Source of the DNA: Hymenobacter mellowenesis
GTDB lineage: Bacteria > Bacteroidota > Bacteroidia > Cytophagales > Hymenobacteraceae
Length of the DNA: 64,000 nucleotides
NCBI RefSeq assembly: GCF_030581005.1
Contig: NZ_JAUQSX010000004.1
Coordinates: 124,001-188,000, forward strand
Direction of reading: 5' to 3'
Below the pieces are notes generated by a model. That model searched no databases, was not told the DNA's origin, and worked only from the letters and a program-made list of their open reading frames with translations. Made by a program: the position numbers and the translations under genes. This document shows, piece after piece, positions 1-8,518 of the stretch (the first letter of the stretch is position 1; each line of letters begins with the position of its first letter).

Positions 1-254
1 GCGCGGCCATGCGCCTGAGCTACATGCAGCTCAACAATTTTACTGTCAACGGCCTGCCTGCGCCTGGCGAGAATAACATCTTCTTCGAACCCATCACCTT
101 CACCCGCACCCAGATTGCCGGGCCGGTGCAGCTACAGCTTATCAGCGGCCAGATTTTTGGCCTGCGCAACAACGAGTTTCTGAAGGCAGCCAATTCGGTA
201 TTTCAGGTCGGCATCGTTATTAACTTGGATAAGAACACGACGCTGGACGACTAA
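1..254 (+). CDS. C-terminal part of an unidentified protein (5' end outside window)
   Basis: The reading frame (codons from base 3) is open to the left edge of the window and stops at 254, so this is the last 80-odd residues of a longer protein. I do not recognise the family. The visible part mixes short hydrophobic and polar stretches as in a beta-rich domain, with no membrane segment or catalytic motif. The internal ATG at 9 is probably not the true start because the frame continues upstream without a stop. Confidence 0.5.
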   Translation, partial: AAMRLSYMQLNNFTVNGLPAPGENNIFFEPITFTRTQIAGPVQLQLISGQIFGLRNNEFLKAANSVFQVGIVINLDKNTTLDD

Positions 255-456
255 GCTGTTTGTGGATAGATTTTGTAATGTCCTTTTTAGCGCAGAAATT
301 ATCTGTTTCAAGTCACTGTAAGCGAAATTTTCTCAGCTTTTACCTCGGCAAATACCTGCTTCACAAAGTCCGCTTAACAGAGTTATCGAGTTGCTTCTGG
401 AATACCTGGACTCCTTTCTTTAGGGGCAATCAGAATTATATTCCACAGCAACCTCC

Positions 457-1251
457 ATGGGCTATTTTTTACGCAAGTACCTCATGAAGGGCGGCCTGCT
501 GCTGGGCGGTGTGTCCTGCACCGTTTACACGCCCATGCAGCCGCACGCCCCGCTCATCCGGGCCAAAGGGCAAGGCGAAATAATGGGCCAGGTGCAGCTC
601 TCGCTACGGCCAGAGCTGGCGGCCGCCTACTCGCCAATGCCGCATTTGCTGGTGCTGGGCGGCGTTTCGGCGCGCCCGCGCATGCCCAGGCCGGCGGGCG
701 GCGAAGGCACCGATTTCAAGTTCGAGATTGATAATTTTCGAACGCTGCAATACGAGGTCGGGCTGGGTGGGTATTGGCCGTTGGCGCCCGACTGGACGCT
801 ACAGCTTATCGGCGGAGCCGGCGACGCGCGCGTACGGCGGCACGTGGCCGAGCCGGCCATCATTCTGGGCGGGTTCTCGGCCGACTTCGAGGCCCGGTAC
901 CGGAAAGCCTTTGGGCAGCTGGGCTTCAATTACCAACGCAGCCGCGAGGCCATCGGCTTCGGATACCGCATGACCAACGTGGTGTTTCGGCAGCTCGACA
1001 TGCAAAAAACCTGCGGCGACTACGCCTTCTACGAACTGCCCTTGCCCAACCAAGTGCGGCACGAATTATACGGTTTCTTTCGGCAGTCGATTGGCAATCC
1101 CTCCCGCCAAAGCCATTGGCAAGTCCAGGGCGCGGGTGCCTTATCCATGGTTCCCCGTAGCGAAAGCATCCTCAACAACGGGATTTATGTGGCATACACC
1201 CAGAAGAATTCCCTGTTGGTCAGCCTGGGGCTAACTTACCTTTTTCGATAA
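457..1251 (+). CDS. Lipoprotein, first of two tandem paralogs
   Basis: This 264-residue predicted lipoprotein has a basic N-terminus, a short hydrophobic run and a lipobox GVSC with Cys21. The start at 457 rather than the ATG at 484 is chosen because it puts the Cys at residue 21, exactly as in the next gene. After the Cys both proteins have the same layout: a (T/A)VY(T/V)P stretch, PL(I/L)..KG..EI, then a SPMPHLLVLG-like or SPAPNLLLTG-like segment. The rest alternates short amphipathic strands with aromatic residues, suggesting a small outer-membrane barrel or barrel-like lipoprotein. The function is unknown. It lies 86 bp before its paralog and was probably duplicated in place. Confidence 0.75.
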   Translation: MGYFLRKYLMKGGLLLGGVSCTVYTPMQPHAPLIRAKGQGEIMGQVQLSLRPELAAAYSPMPHLLVLGGVSARPRMPRPAGGEGTDFKFEIDNFRTLQYEVGLGGYWPLAPDWTLQLIGGAGDARVRRHVAEPAIILGGFSADFEARYRKAFGQLGFNYQRSREAIGFGYRMTNVVFRQLDMQKTCGDYAFYELPLPNQVRHELYGFFRQSIGNPSRQSHWQVQGAGALSMVPRSESILNNGIYVAYTQKNSLLVSLGLTYLFR

Positions 1252-1337
1252 CAAGCAGGCGCAATGCGCAAATGAAAAGTCCTTTGATTCAAACTTTTCA
1301 TTTGCTGTCGGCAACGGTTCGCATCCATCTTTGGGGC

Positions 1338-2120
1338 ATGAAAACCCGCTACTTCTTTCCTGCCCTCTGCACAACCGGCCTGGGCCTGCTCGGCAGTTGC
1401 GCCGTGTATGTGCCCACCATCCCCAGCACCCCGCTGCTCAACAAGAAGGGCGAGGTGGAAATCACGGCGGGCATCCGCAGCCTAACCAGCCTGGAAACGT
1501 CGGTGGCGTGGTCGCCCGCGCCGAACCTGCTGCTCACGGGCGAAGCCGCGGTGCAAACCATCAACGGCAGCGAAACCCGCAACAATGCCACGTTCGACTA
1601 CCAAAGCACCCACCGGCAGGCCGCGTTGGGCGTGGGCACCTACCGCTTGCTGGGCCAGAACCAGGCCGGCTACCTGGGCGTGGTGGGCGGCGTAGGATTT
1701 GCCTCGGCCAGCATCTACGACCCGAAACTGACCATCATCATTCCGTTTTCGGGGCCATTGACGCACTATGATGCCCGGTACCTGCGCTACTACGGCCAGG
1801 TCTACATTGCCCGCCAAACGCCCGTGGTGAACTACGGCGCGTCGCTCCGGGGCACGTTCGTCGACTACAGCCACCTGCAGCGCAACGGCGAAACGGTGGC
1901 GCCCCTCAACCGCTTCTACCTGGAACCCACGGTATTTGTCCGCGTGGGCCGGCGGGCGGTGCAGGGCCAGGCCACGTTCGGCGTTTCACAGCCCCTGCAC
2001 AACGACCGTTCCAATCCCGAGCACCTCAATCTGGCGCCGGTGACTACCCTGGTGGGCGTCGGCATCGTGGTGCGGCCGCACCTGTTTCGCCGCAGCCAAG
2101 CGGCAGAGAGGCAGCGGTAG
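1338..2120 (+). CDS. Lipoprotein, second of two tandem paralogs
   Basis: This is a 260-residue predicted lipoprotein. The ATG at 1338 gives a good signal peptide (MKTRYFFPAL...) ending in the lipobox LLGSC with Cys21. A longer frame begins at 1272 but adds 22 residues ahead of an otherwise normal signal peptide. The mature protein resembles the product of 457-1251 in its first 50 residues and in its strand-rich remainder. No enzyme motif is visible. Transcription probably ends at the bidirectional hairpin at 2134-2170, shared with the convergent sucD. The family is not recognised. Confidence 0.75.
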   Translation: MKTRYFFPALCTTGLGLLGSCAVYVPTIPSTPLLNKKGEVEITAGIRSLTSLETSVAWSPAPNLLLTGEAAVQTINGSETRNNATFDYQSTHRQAALGVGTYRLLGQNQAGYLGVVGGVGFASASIYDPKLTIIIPFSGPLTHYDARYLRYYGQVYIARQTPVVNYGASLRGTFVDYSHLQRNGETVAPLNRFYLEPTVFVRVGRRAVQGQATFGVSQPLHNDRSNPEHLNLAPVTTLVGVGIVVRPHLFRRSQAAERQR

Positions 2121-2133
2121 CGTTGCCGACAAT

Positions 2134-2170
2134 AAAAAAAGCTCCAGCCATTGCGGCCGGAGCTTTTTTT
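2134..2170. terminator. Bidirectional Rho-independent terminator
   Basis: Seven A residues, a GCTCC/GGAGC stem that extends inwards, and seven T residues form a symmetrical hairpin between the convergent lipoprotein gene (+) and sucD (-). It can serve both strands. Confidence 0.85.
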
Positions 2171-2197
2171 AATTCAATAATGAAATCTGTGCGAAGC

Positions 2198-3079
2198 CTA
2201 CTTGCCGCCCAGCACGCGCAGCATGGTATCGCCAATCTCGGCGGGCGAATCCACCACGTGGATGCCGCACTCGCGCATGATGGCCATTTTAGCAGCGGCC
2301 GTGTCGTCGGCACCGCCCACGATGGCGCCGGCGTGGCCCATGCGGCGGCCGGGAGGGGCCGTCTGGCCGGCGATGAAGCCCACCACGGGCTTTTTATTGC
2401 CGGTTTCTTTAATCCAACGGGCGGCTTCGGCTTCCATGCCGCCGCCGATTTCGCCAATCATCACGATGCCTTCCGTCTCGGGGTCGTTCATGAGCAACTC
2501 CACCGCCTGCTTGGTGGTGGTGCCGATGATGGGGTCGCCGCCGATGCCGATGGCCGTGGTCTGGCCCAGGCCGGCTTTGGTGAGCTGGTCCACGGCTTCG
2601 TAGGTCAGGGTGCCCGACTTGCTGACGATGCCAATTTTGCCTTTCGAGAAAATGAAGCCGGGCATGATGCCTACTTTGCACTCGCCGGCGGTCATCACGC
2701 CGGGGCAGTTCGGGCCAATCATCGTGATGCCCTGCCGGTCCTTCAGGTAGTGCTTCACGGCAATCATGTCCTTGGTCGGGATGCCTTCGGTGATGGTGAT
2801 AATCACCTTGATGCCCGCGTCGGCCGCTTCCATGATGGCGTCGGCGGCGAACGCCGGGGGCACGAAAATGATGCTGGTGTCGGCGCCGGCTTTCTCCACG
2901 GCCTCGGCCACGGTGTTGAACACGGGACGGCCCAGGTGCTCGGTGCCGCCTTTGCCGGGCGTGACGCCGCCCACCACGTTGGTGCCGTAATCCATCATTT
3001 GCTGGGCGTGGAACGAGCCCTCGGAGCCGGTGAAGCCCTGCACGATAACCTTGGAATCTTTATTGACCAGAACGCTCAT
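2198..3079 (-). CDS. sucD: Succinyl-CoA ligase (ADP-forming) subunit alpha
   Basis: This 293-residue alpha subunit interconverts succinyl-CoA and succinate in the TCA cycle with formation of a nucleoside triphosphate. The start [10 protein letters not shown] is at 3079; the longer frame to 3178 has an unrelated N-terminus and overlaps the promoter. The CoA-binding Rossmann region carries [10 protein letters not shown] near residue 15, followed by IGPNCPGV near 121, and the phosphohistidine is H249 in RRMGHAGA. The length matches the family. The partner sucC is not in the window, which is common in Bacteroidota. A good promoter lies at 3144-3174. Confidence 0.97.
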   Translation of the reverse strand: MSVLVNKDSKVIVQGFTGSEGSFHAQQMMDYGTNVVGGVTPGKGGTEHLGRPVFNTVAEAVEKAGADTSIIFVPPAFAADAIMEAADAGIKVIITITEGIPTKDMIAVKHYLKDRQGITMIGPNCPGVMTAGECKVGIMPGFIFSKGKIGIVSKSGTLTYEAVDQLTKAGLGQTTAIGIGGDPIIGTTTKQAVELLMNDPETEGIVMIGEIGGGMEAEAARWIKETGNKKPVVGFIAGQTAPPGRRMGHAGAIVGGADDTAAAKMAIMRECGIHVVDSPAEIGDTMLRVLGGK

Positions 3080-3143
3080 TCGGAGGTGTTTTTGAGGAAA
3101 TTGGTGGGGTGGGACGCCCTGGCCCGGTCGGGCTACGGCGCTG

Positions 3144-3174
3144 CAAAAGTAGGGCATTTTGGGGCTAGGGCAAG
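3144..3174 (-). promoter_or_regulatory. Bacteroidota-type promoter of sucD
   Basis: On the minus strand, CTTG (3171-3174) is followed after 19 bp by TACTTTTG (3144-3151), matching the Bacteroidota pattern TTTG-N19-TANNTTTG. It lies 64 bp upstream of the sucD start codon. Confidence 0.75.
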
Positions 3175-3410
3175 CCACTCAGCCGAATAGACGCCCCGCG
3201 CGTGAGGAAAAGCCGCACCCGGCCGGCCGGCACCGGCCCGGAAAGGCCCGAAAACGCGCCGGAGCCGGCTGATGGGAGGCTGGCCCGGCCGCCAGGGGTG
3301 GGGCCATGCGGCGCCCGGGAGCACGGGGCACCGCGTGGGCGGACGGTGTATATTAGCGGCGCTGCCCCGGCGCGGCGTCCTTTTCACTACCCGTCCATTT
3401 CTCCCTCCCC
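3175..3410. other. GC-rich spacer between divergent sucD and GAF gene
   Basis: No convincing gene is present. The short frames here are composition artefacts. Apart from the sucD promoter next to it, I see only a weak TATATTAG element near 3349 that could belong to the GAF gene. Confidence 0.4.
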
Positions 3411-4133
3411 TTGGCCAGTTCTTTGTTTCCTCACCTGCCCGCCGACGAAGCCGCGCGCCTTCGCAGCCTGCGCGCCGTGGAGCTGCTCCCGGCGCTCACC
3501 GAACCGGTGTTTAATGAATTTGTGGCCCTCACGGCGCGCATTTTCAACCTGCCGATTTCGCTGATTTCGGTGGTGGAGGAAACCGAAGTGTACTACCCCG
3601 CCAACGTGGGCATGCCCGGCAACAAGCAGCAGCCACGCGTGGAGGCCCTATGCGCCACCGCCATTGCCAAAGCCCAAGCCGTGGTATACCACGACTTGGT
3701 GCTGGAAAAACACCCCGAAGTGCCTCAGGCGGCCTTGCGCGCCGCCGAAACCAACGGCCTGCGCTTCTACGCGGGCGCCCTGCTGCGGCTGCCCGACCAG
3801 CGCCCGCTCGGCACGCTGTGCGTCATCGACCGCGAGCCCCGCACCTTCACGCCCGACGAGCAGCGTATTCTGGAAATTCTGGCGGCGCTGGTGAGCCGCA
3901 CCGTGGCCGTGCGCCACCTCTGCCGCCTGCACCCCGAAACCGGCGACGCGCAATGGGCCCGCCTCAGCGCCGAACTCGAAGAAGAAGTGCAGGCCCTCAA
4001 TGCCTTGGTGCGCTACCTCACGGCCCGCCACGGCACGCTGGTGCCGGTGCCGGCGGCGTTTCTCACGCAGGTCGAAAGCCGGCTGCGCGACCTGCAGGCG
4101 CTGCTGGAGGCCTACCACCCCGGCACGCCCTGA
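3411..4133 (+). CDS. GAF domain-containing protein
   Basis: This is a 240-residue soluble protein. Residues about 25-170 form a GAF sensor domain of the type found at the N-terminus of bacterial histidine kinases (EPVFNEFVALTARIF, then LISVVEETEVYYPANVG, then LGTLCVID near 140). The C-terminal 70 residues are helical (LSAELEEEVQALNALVRYL), but no kinase, cyclase or output domain follows, so it is a stand-alone sensor or a partner of a kinase elsewhere. The only start that keeps the domain whole is TTG at 3411; the next in-frame ATG is inside the GAF fold. The ligand is unknown. Confidence 0.75.
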   Translation: MASSLFPHLPADEAARLRSLRAVELLPALTEPVFNEFVALTARIFNLPISLISVVEETEVYYPANVGMPGNKQQPRVEALCATAIAKAQAVVYHDLVLEKHPEVPQAALRAAETNGLRFYAGALLRLPDQRPLGTLCVIDREPRTFTPDEQRILEILAALVSRTVAVRHLCRLHPETGDAQWARLSAELEEEVQALNALVRYLTARHGTLVPVPAAFLTQVESRLRDLQALLEAYHPGTP

Positions 4134-4189
4134 CGCGGTAAGCGCCGGCCCGGGCGGCCTGGGGAGAGGAGTGGGGGCGGAGGCAGCGC

Positions 4190-4219
4190 CTTGCCGCCGG
4201 GCGAGAGTTTGTACCTTTG
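4190..4219 (+). promoter_or_regulatory. Bacteroidota-type promoter of the cystathionine/cysteine synthase gene
   Basis: CTTG (4190-4193), 18 bp, then TACCTTTG (4212-4219), an exact match to TANNTTTG. The start codon is 37 bp further on. Confidence 0.75.
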
Positions 4220-4256
4220 CGGCCTCACCCGGAACCATCCCACCCAGTAAATTTCA

Positions 4257-5234
4257 ATGTATTTCAACCACGTCATCGAGGCCGTTGGCCACACTCCACT
4301 CGTTAAGCTCAACAAAGTCACCGACGGCATCAAGGGCACGGTGCTGGCTAAAGTGGAGTACTTCAACCCCGGCAACTCGGTGAAGGACCGCATGGCCATC
4401 CGCATGGTGGAGGACGCCGAAAAGGCCGGTATTCTGAAGCCGGGTGGCACCATCATTGAGGGCACCAGCGGCAACACGGGCATGGGCCTGGCCCTGGCGG
4501 CCATTGCGAAGGGCTACAACACCATCTTCGTGATGAGCGACAAGCAGAGCAAGGAAAAGCAGGATATCCTGCGCGCCGTGGGCGCCCAGGTGGTGGTATG
4601 CCCCGTGGATGTGGCCCCCGACGACCCGCGCAGCTACTACTCCGTGGCCAAGCGCCTGAACCAGGAAACGCCCAATTCCTTCTACCCCAACCAGTACGAC
4701 AACCTCTCGAACACCGCCGCGCACTACGACCACACCGGCCCCGAAATCTGGAACGGCACCGACGGCCAAATCACGCACTGGGCGGCCGGCGTAGGCACGG
4801 GCGGCACCATTTGCGGCGTGAGCAAGTACTTGAAGGAGCAAAACCCGAACATCGTGACGGTGGGCCTCGATACCTACGGCTCGGTTTTCAAGAAGTATAA
4901 GGAGACGGGGATTTTCGATGAAAACGAAATTTATCCCTACAAAACCGAGGGCATCGGCGAAGACATTCTGCCCAAGAATGTCAATTTTGACGTCATCGAT
5001 TTGTTCATCAAAGTGACCGACCAGGACGCGGCCCTGATGACGCGCCGCCTGGCCAAGGAAGAAGGCCTGTTTGTGGGCTGGAGCTGCGGCTCGGCCGTGC
5101 ACGGCGCTCTGGAGTATGCCCGCGAGCACCTCACGGAAACCGATACAATGGTAATTTTGCTGCCCGACCACGGCACGCGCTACCTCGGCAAGATTTACAA
5201 CGACGACTGGATGCGCGCTCAGGGCTGGCTGTAA
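4257..5234 (+). CDS. PLP-dependent cystathionine beta-synthase / cysteine synthase
   Basis: This 325-residue fold-type II PLP enzyme of sulfur amino-acid metabolism joins serine (or O-acetylserine) with homocysteine or sulfide. The PLP lysine is K43 in NPGNSVKDR. The substrate loop is EGTSGNTGMG and the phosphate-binding loop is GVGTGGTI. The stretch NQYDNLSNTAAHYDHTGPEI is closer to cystathionine beta-synthases than to CysK, which favours CBS activity. The regulatory CBS-domain pair of eukaryotic enzymes is missing, as in most bacterial forms. It is transcribed from its own promoter, with the response regulator gene 71 bp downstream. Confidence 0.9.
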   Translation: MYFNHVIEAVGHTPLVKLNKVTDGIKGTVLAKVEYFNPGNSVKDRMAIRMVEDAEKAGILKPGGTIIEGTSGNTGMGLALAAIAKGYNTIFVMSDKQSKEKQDILRAVGAQVVVCPVDVAPDDPRSYYSVAKRLNQETPNSFYPNQYDNLSNTAAHYDHTGPEIWNGTDGQITHWAAGVGTGGTICGVSKYLKEQNPNIVTVGLDTYGSVFKKYKETGIFDENEIYPYKTEGIGEDILPKNVNFDVIDLFIKVTDQDAALMTRRLAKEEGLFVGWSCGSAVHGALEYAREHLTETDTMVILLPDHGTRYLGKIYNDDWMRAQGWL

Positions 5235-5246
5235 ATAAGCTCAGCC

Positions 5247-5278
5247 ATTGCCGAAGCCGGCGCCATTTGGTATCTTCG
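5247..5278 (+). promoter_or_regulatory. Candidate promoter of the response regulator gene
   Basis: ATTG (5247-5250), 20 bp, then TATCTTCG (5271-5278), one base off the TANNTTTG consensus and 27 bp before the ATG. It would allow expression separate from the upstream synthase gene. Confidence 0.5.
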
Positions 5279-5305
5279 TGGAAGCTAGAAATAACCCTTT
5301 TATCG

Positions 5306-5716
5306 ATGTCTGCTAATTTGAACCATATTGTACTCGTTGACGACAACGAAACGACCAGCTTTCTCAACAACCGCCTGCTGGGGCGTTTGGCCGTGGCCGA
5401 ACACGTGAGCACGTTCTCGCGGGCCGACGAAGCGTTTGAGCAGCTGTGGGGCAGCGCCGAGGGCGGCAGCGCCGTGCCCGCGCCCGACCTGGTGTTCGTG
5501 GATTTGAAGATGCCCGGCGTGTCCGGCTTCGAGTTTCTGGAGCTCTACAACGCCCTGCCCCAGCCCGTGCAGGCCAAAACGGTGATGGCCGTGCTCACCA
5601 CCTCCATGCACGGCGCCGACACCGCCCGCGTGGCCAAGTACCCCAACGTGGAGTACCTCACCAAACCCCTGACCGAAGAAAAGATGCTGAAACTGCTGGA
5701 AAAGCGGTTTCAATAA
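5306..5716 (+). CDS. Single-domain response regulator (CheY-like)
   Basis: This 136-residue receiver domain has no output domain. Acidic pocket residues are D12 and D13 (LVDDNE), the phosphoacceptor is D66 (VFVDLKMPG), the switch Thr is in VLTTSM (98-99), and K120 is in YLTKPL. The ATG at 5306 starts the fold cleanly; the frame open from 5267 adds only 13 residues that overlap the promoter. A paralog with the same LTTSM and N-terminal LNxRLLxRL pattern lies beside a histidine kinase at 27093-27509. This copy has no adjacent kinase, so its partner is unknown. It probably acts by phosphorylation-dependent protein contact rather than DNA binding. Confidence 0.92.
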   Translation: MSANLNHIVLVDDNETTSFLNNRLLGRLAVAEHVSTFSRADEAFEQLWGSAEGGSAVPAPDLVFVDLKMPGVSGFEFLELYNALPQPVQAKTVMAVLTTSMHGADTARVAKYPNVEYLTKPLTEEKMLKLLEKRFQ

Positions 5717-5756
5717 GACTTACTACCCCTCTTAGCTAAGAAAACAAACCGTGAGA

Positions 5757-5788
5757 AGCTCCGACTCAGCCCGAGTCGGAGCTTTTTA
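5757..5788. terminator. Bidirectional terminator
   Basis: Perfect 11-bp arms (AGCTCCGACTC / GAGTCGGAGCT) with a 5-base loop and a T run. The last bases overlap the stop codon of the convergent gene at 5786-6298. Confidence 0.85.
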
Positions 5789-6298
5789 TTTGCCTTTTAT
5801 TTTGTCAATCACGTTCTGAAAAATGCCGGTGTTTTTCTGCTTCAAAATGATGTAGCGCACCGAGAAAGCCGTGGGAAAGCGGTTCCAGTTGGCGGAATTG
5901 AATTCGATTGTGGGCTTGAAATCGAACGACAGCACGATGCGGGCAAACGGAATCTTATACTCCGCCCCAATCATGCCATCGAAACCCCAGAAGTTGCCGT
6001 CAACTTTATGGGTGCCAAAGTGCCCGCCGGCCCCGAAGTAGTAGTTGAGGCTGGGCCCGAGGATGCCGAAATGCCGTTCGGCTAGCACCGTGGCGCTGCG
6101 CTCGCGCTCGGCCAGCATGCCCAAGCCTTCGAGGGTGGTTTTGGGCAGGATGAGCTGCTGCACGGTGAGGCCGTAGCCGCCGCCCGTGCGCAGGCCGGCG
6201 GCGGTGCGGTATTTCTGGGCCGCGGCCGGGCGGGCGGCCACGGCCAGCATCAAGCCGCACACGCAGCGAAAGAAAAAGGGAGAGGGCAGCAGTTTCAT
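5786..6298 (-). CDS. Secreted outer-membrane-beta-barrel-like protein
   Basis: This 170-residue protein has a signal peptide ending near ARPAAAQK; the start at 6298 (MKLLPSPFFF) is preferred over the frame that begins at 6307. The mature part alternates hydrophobic and polar residues with aromatic ends (LNYYFGAGGHFG, FWGFDGMIGAEYKIPF, IVLSFDFKPTIEF), typical of a small eight-strand outer-membrane barrel. Similar proteins are common and unassigned in Bacteroidota. The function is unknown, and there is no operon partner. Confidence 0.7.
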   Translation of the reverse strand: MKLLPSPFFFRCVCGLMLAVAARPAAAQKYRTAAGLRTGGGYGLTVQQLILPKTTLEGLGMLAERERSATVLAERHFGILGPSLNYYFGAGGHFGTHKVDGNFWGFDGMIGAEYKIPFARIVLSFDFKPTIEFNSANWNRFPTAFSVRYIILKQKNTGIFQNVIDKIKGK

Positions 6299-6375
6299 AA
6301 CCAGCAAAACAGAGTGGGAGGCAAGGGCAAGCCCCCGCCTCCTACGCAGAAGCCACGTGAAAAATTGCGCCCGCC

Positions 6376-8034
6376 CTATTCCACCGCGTCCAGAAACGTG
6401 AACTGCTGGCCGTCGAACAAGCCTTTGTCGCTCAGTTTCAGGCTGGGAATAACCAGCAGCGCCATAAACGAAAGCGTCATAAACGGTGCGCCCAGCGGCG
6501 AGCCCAACTGCTTGGCCAGAGCATCGACGGCGGCGTAAGCGGCAGCCACGTCGGTTCCGGGCTGGTCCGACATGAGGCCGGCTACGGGCAACGGCACGAG
6601 GATTTCGCGGCCGTCGGTGCCCACGGCGGCTAGGCCGCCCTTGGCTTCGATGACGAGGTTGACGGCGCGGGCCAGGCTCTCGTCGTCGCAGCCCACGGCG
6701 GTGATGTTGTGCGAGTCGTGGCCCACGCTGCTGGCCAGCGCGCCGTGCTTCAGCCCGAAGCCGCGGATAAAGGCCACGGCGGGCGCCATACTTGGCTGGT
6801 AGCGGTTGATGACGGCCAGTTTGAGCATGTCATCGGCCACGTTGGAAACTACAAATCTACTTTCTACCGCCGCTGGCAAGTCAACGCGCGCCGTGATGAG
6901 CTGGCCATCGAAGCACTCGATGACGCGCGCCGTGGGCTGGGCCGAACTCGGCGCGGGCAGCCGGAAGTCGGCGGCCGTTACGGGCTGGGCGTGGAAATTA
7001 TTGACCACCGCAATGGGCGCCGCTGGCAGCAACGATTTTCCGTTTTCGGCCACCAGCACGCCGTCGAGGTAGGTTTGCTGCACTTCGAAGTCGCGCAGGT
7101 CCTTCACCACGATGAAGTCGGCGGGGTCGCCTTCGCCCAGCAGGCCCACGGGCAGGTGGTAGTGCTTCACGGGGTTCACGCAGGCCACGCGCAACACGTG
7201 AAACAGGTCGTGGCCCAGCGCCACGGCGCGCTGCACCAGCTGGTTGATGTGTCCCAGAACCAGGGTGTCGGGGTGCTTGTCGTCGGAGCAGAACATGAGA
7301 TGGCTGTAGTGCTCGGGCAGCAGCTCAATCAGCGCGTCGAAGTTGCGGGCCGCCGAGCCTTCGCGGATGAGCACCTTCATGCCCACGGCCAGTTTATCCA
7401 GCGCCTCGGGCGCGGTGAAGCACTCGTGGTCGGTGCTGATGCCGGCGCTGGCGTAATGGGCCGCGTCGTCGGCGCGCAGGCCGGGGGCGTGGCCGTCGAC
7501 GGGCCGGCCGGCGGCCTGGGCGATGGCGATTTTGGCCATCACGTCGGCGTCGCGGTGCAGCACGCCGGGCCAGTTCATCATCTCGGCCAGGTAGCCAATT
7601 TTGGGGTTTTCGAACAGCTTGGCAATGTCCTGGGCGGTGATTTCGGCCCCGGCCGTTTCGAAGGGCGTGGCCGGCACGCAGCTCGGCGCCCCGAAGCAGA
7701 ACTTGAAAGGGGAGTGGCTGGCGTTTTCGAGCATGAATTCCACGCCGGCCACGCCCAGCACGTTGCCAATTTCGTGCGGGTCGCTCACGGTGGCCACCGT
7801 GCCGTGCGTCACGGCAAGGCGGGCAAACTCAGTGGGCACCAGCAGGGAGCTTTCCACGTGCACATGGGCATCCACGAAGCCAGGCATGACGTAGGGCAGC
7901 GCCGGGTCGGCCTCGGCTTCGCCGATGGGGGCGATGCTGGTGATGCGGCCGTTTTCGACCGAAACAATGGCGGGCTGAATGGAACGGGCGAAAACGTCGA
8001 CGACGTTGGCAGTAAGCGAAAAAGCGGGAGTCAT
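6376..8034 (-). CDS. ade: Adenine deaminase
   Basis: This 552-residue metal-dependent hydrolase of the amidohydrolase superfamily converts adenine to hypoxanthine in purine salvage. The amidohydrolase metal motif is HVHVESS near residue 57, followed by DPHEIGN, PVDGHAPGL, STDHECF and the late metal-site segment FCSDDKHPD. The C-terminal adenine-deaminase domain has SVGHDSHNI and an NLVIEAKGG stretch. The length is slightly shorter than the E. coli enzyme of about 590 residues. The gene appears to be transcribed alone. Confidence 0.94.
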   Translation of the reverse strand: MTPAFSLTANVVDVFARSIQPAIVSVENGRITSIAPIGEAEADPALPYVMPGFVDAHVHVESSLLVPTEFARLAVTHGTVATVSDPHEIGNVLGVAGVEFMLENASHSPFKFCFGAPSCVPATPFETAGAEITAQDIAKLFENPKIGYLAEMMNWPGVLHRDADVMAKIAIAQAAGRPVDGHAPGLRADDAAHYASAGISTDHECFTAPEALDKLAVGMKVLIREGSAARNFDALIELLPEHYSHLMFCSDDKHPDTLVLGHINQLVQRAVALGHDLFHVLRVACVNPVKHYHLPVGLLGEGDPADFIVVKDLRDFEVQQTYLDGVLVAENGKSLLPAAPIAVVNNFHAQPVTAADFRLPAPSSAQPTARVIECFDGQLITARVDLPAAVESRFVVSNVADDMLKLAVINRYQPSMAPAVAFIRGFGLKHGALASSVGHDSHNITAVGCDDESLARAVNLVIEAKGGLAAVGTDGREILVPLPVAGLMSDQPGTDVAAAYAAVDALAKQLGSPLGAPFMTLSFMALLVIPSLKLSDKGLFDGQQFTFLDAVE

Positions 8035-8087
8035 GCGTTGGCGAAGAATTAGAAGCAGCCGTCGGTGGGAAGCCTCGCAAAGAACCT

Positions 8088-8095
8088 TAACTTTG
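8088..8095 (+). promoter_or_regulatory. -7 element upstream of a small lipoprotein gene
   Basis: TAACTTTG matches TANNTTTG exactly, 18 bp before the ATG at 8114. No clear -33 TTTG is seen at the right distance. Confidence 0.45.
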
Positions 8096-8113
8096 AGTTA
8101 AAATAGATTGGCT

Positions 8114-8275
8114 ATGAAGAAATCTTTGTCGGGCTTCGTGCTGCTGCTGGTGCTGCTCGTGCTGGGCGGCAGCCTGTTGGGCGGCTGTGCGCGCCGCACC
8201 GCGCAGCAGAAAAAAACCAGCTGGTACAAGCACCACAGCGGCGGCAAGAGCGTGCCCTGCCCGTGCGGGCACTAG
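8114..8275 (+). CDS. Very small lipoprotein (53 aa)
   Basis: This is a complete 53-codon gene. MKKSLSGF is followed by a long leucine/valine stretch and the lipobox LLGGC with Cys25. The mature lipopeptide would be only 29 residues, basic and Lys/His-rich, ending in PCPCGH. The classical lipoprotein signal and a -7 box 18 bp upstream support a real gene despite its size. Its role is unknown; the terminal Cys/His residues could bind metal, but this is speculative. Confidence 0.7.
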   Translation: MKKSLSGFVLLLVLLVLGGSLLGGCARRTAQQKKTSWYKHHSGGKSVPCPCGH

Positions 8276-8518
8276 GCGTTTAAATGATGTAGGAGCGGAG
8301 CTCGCGCCTGCATCGTTCAGGGTCTAAAACGGCTCTATAACCGTTTGAGAGCATCACCAGTCGCTCCTGTCGTTCCGCGGATTCCCGATTTCGAGGCGGC
8401 GCTGAAGCGGAGAAAAAAGGGCCGGGCCAGCCGCTGCGGCAACCTCGGCGCGGGCAGGCGTGTTAATTTGCCGACATCGCCGGCCACGTCCGGCTATTTT
8501 ATCACCCGCTCTATTCTT
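8276..8518. other. Spacer with small inverted repeat
   Basis: No gene recognised. AAACGG (8327-8332) and CCGTTT (8341-8346) could form a weak hairpin ending transcription of the small lipoprotein. The in-frame extension of the next gene back to 8345 has no convincing protein character. Confidence 0.35.

Noticed and set aside
260..487. 75-residue frame between the first two genes
   Set aside because: AT-richer spacer sequence, Ser/Phe-rich with no recognisable features, and it overlaps the start of the lipoprotein gene.
6709..8052. 447-residue open frame on the plus strand
   Set aside because: It is fully antisense to adenine deaminase, rich in His/Gly/Val as expected for the reverse of GC-rich codons, and has no domain.
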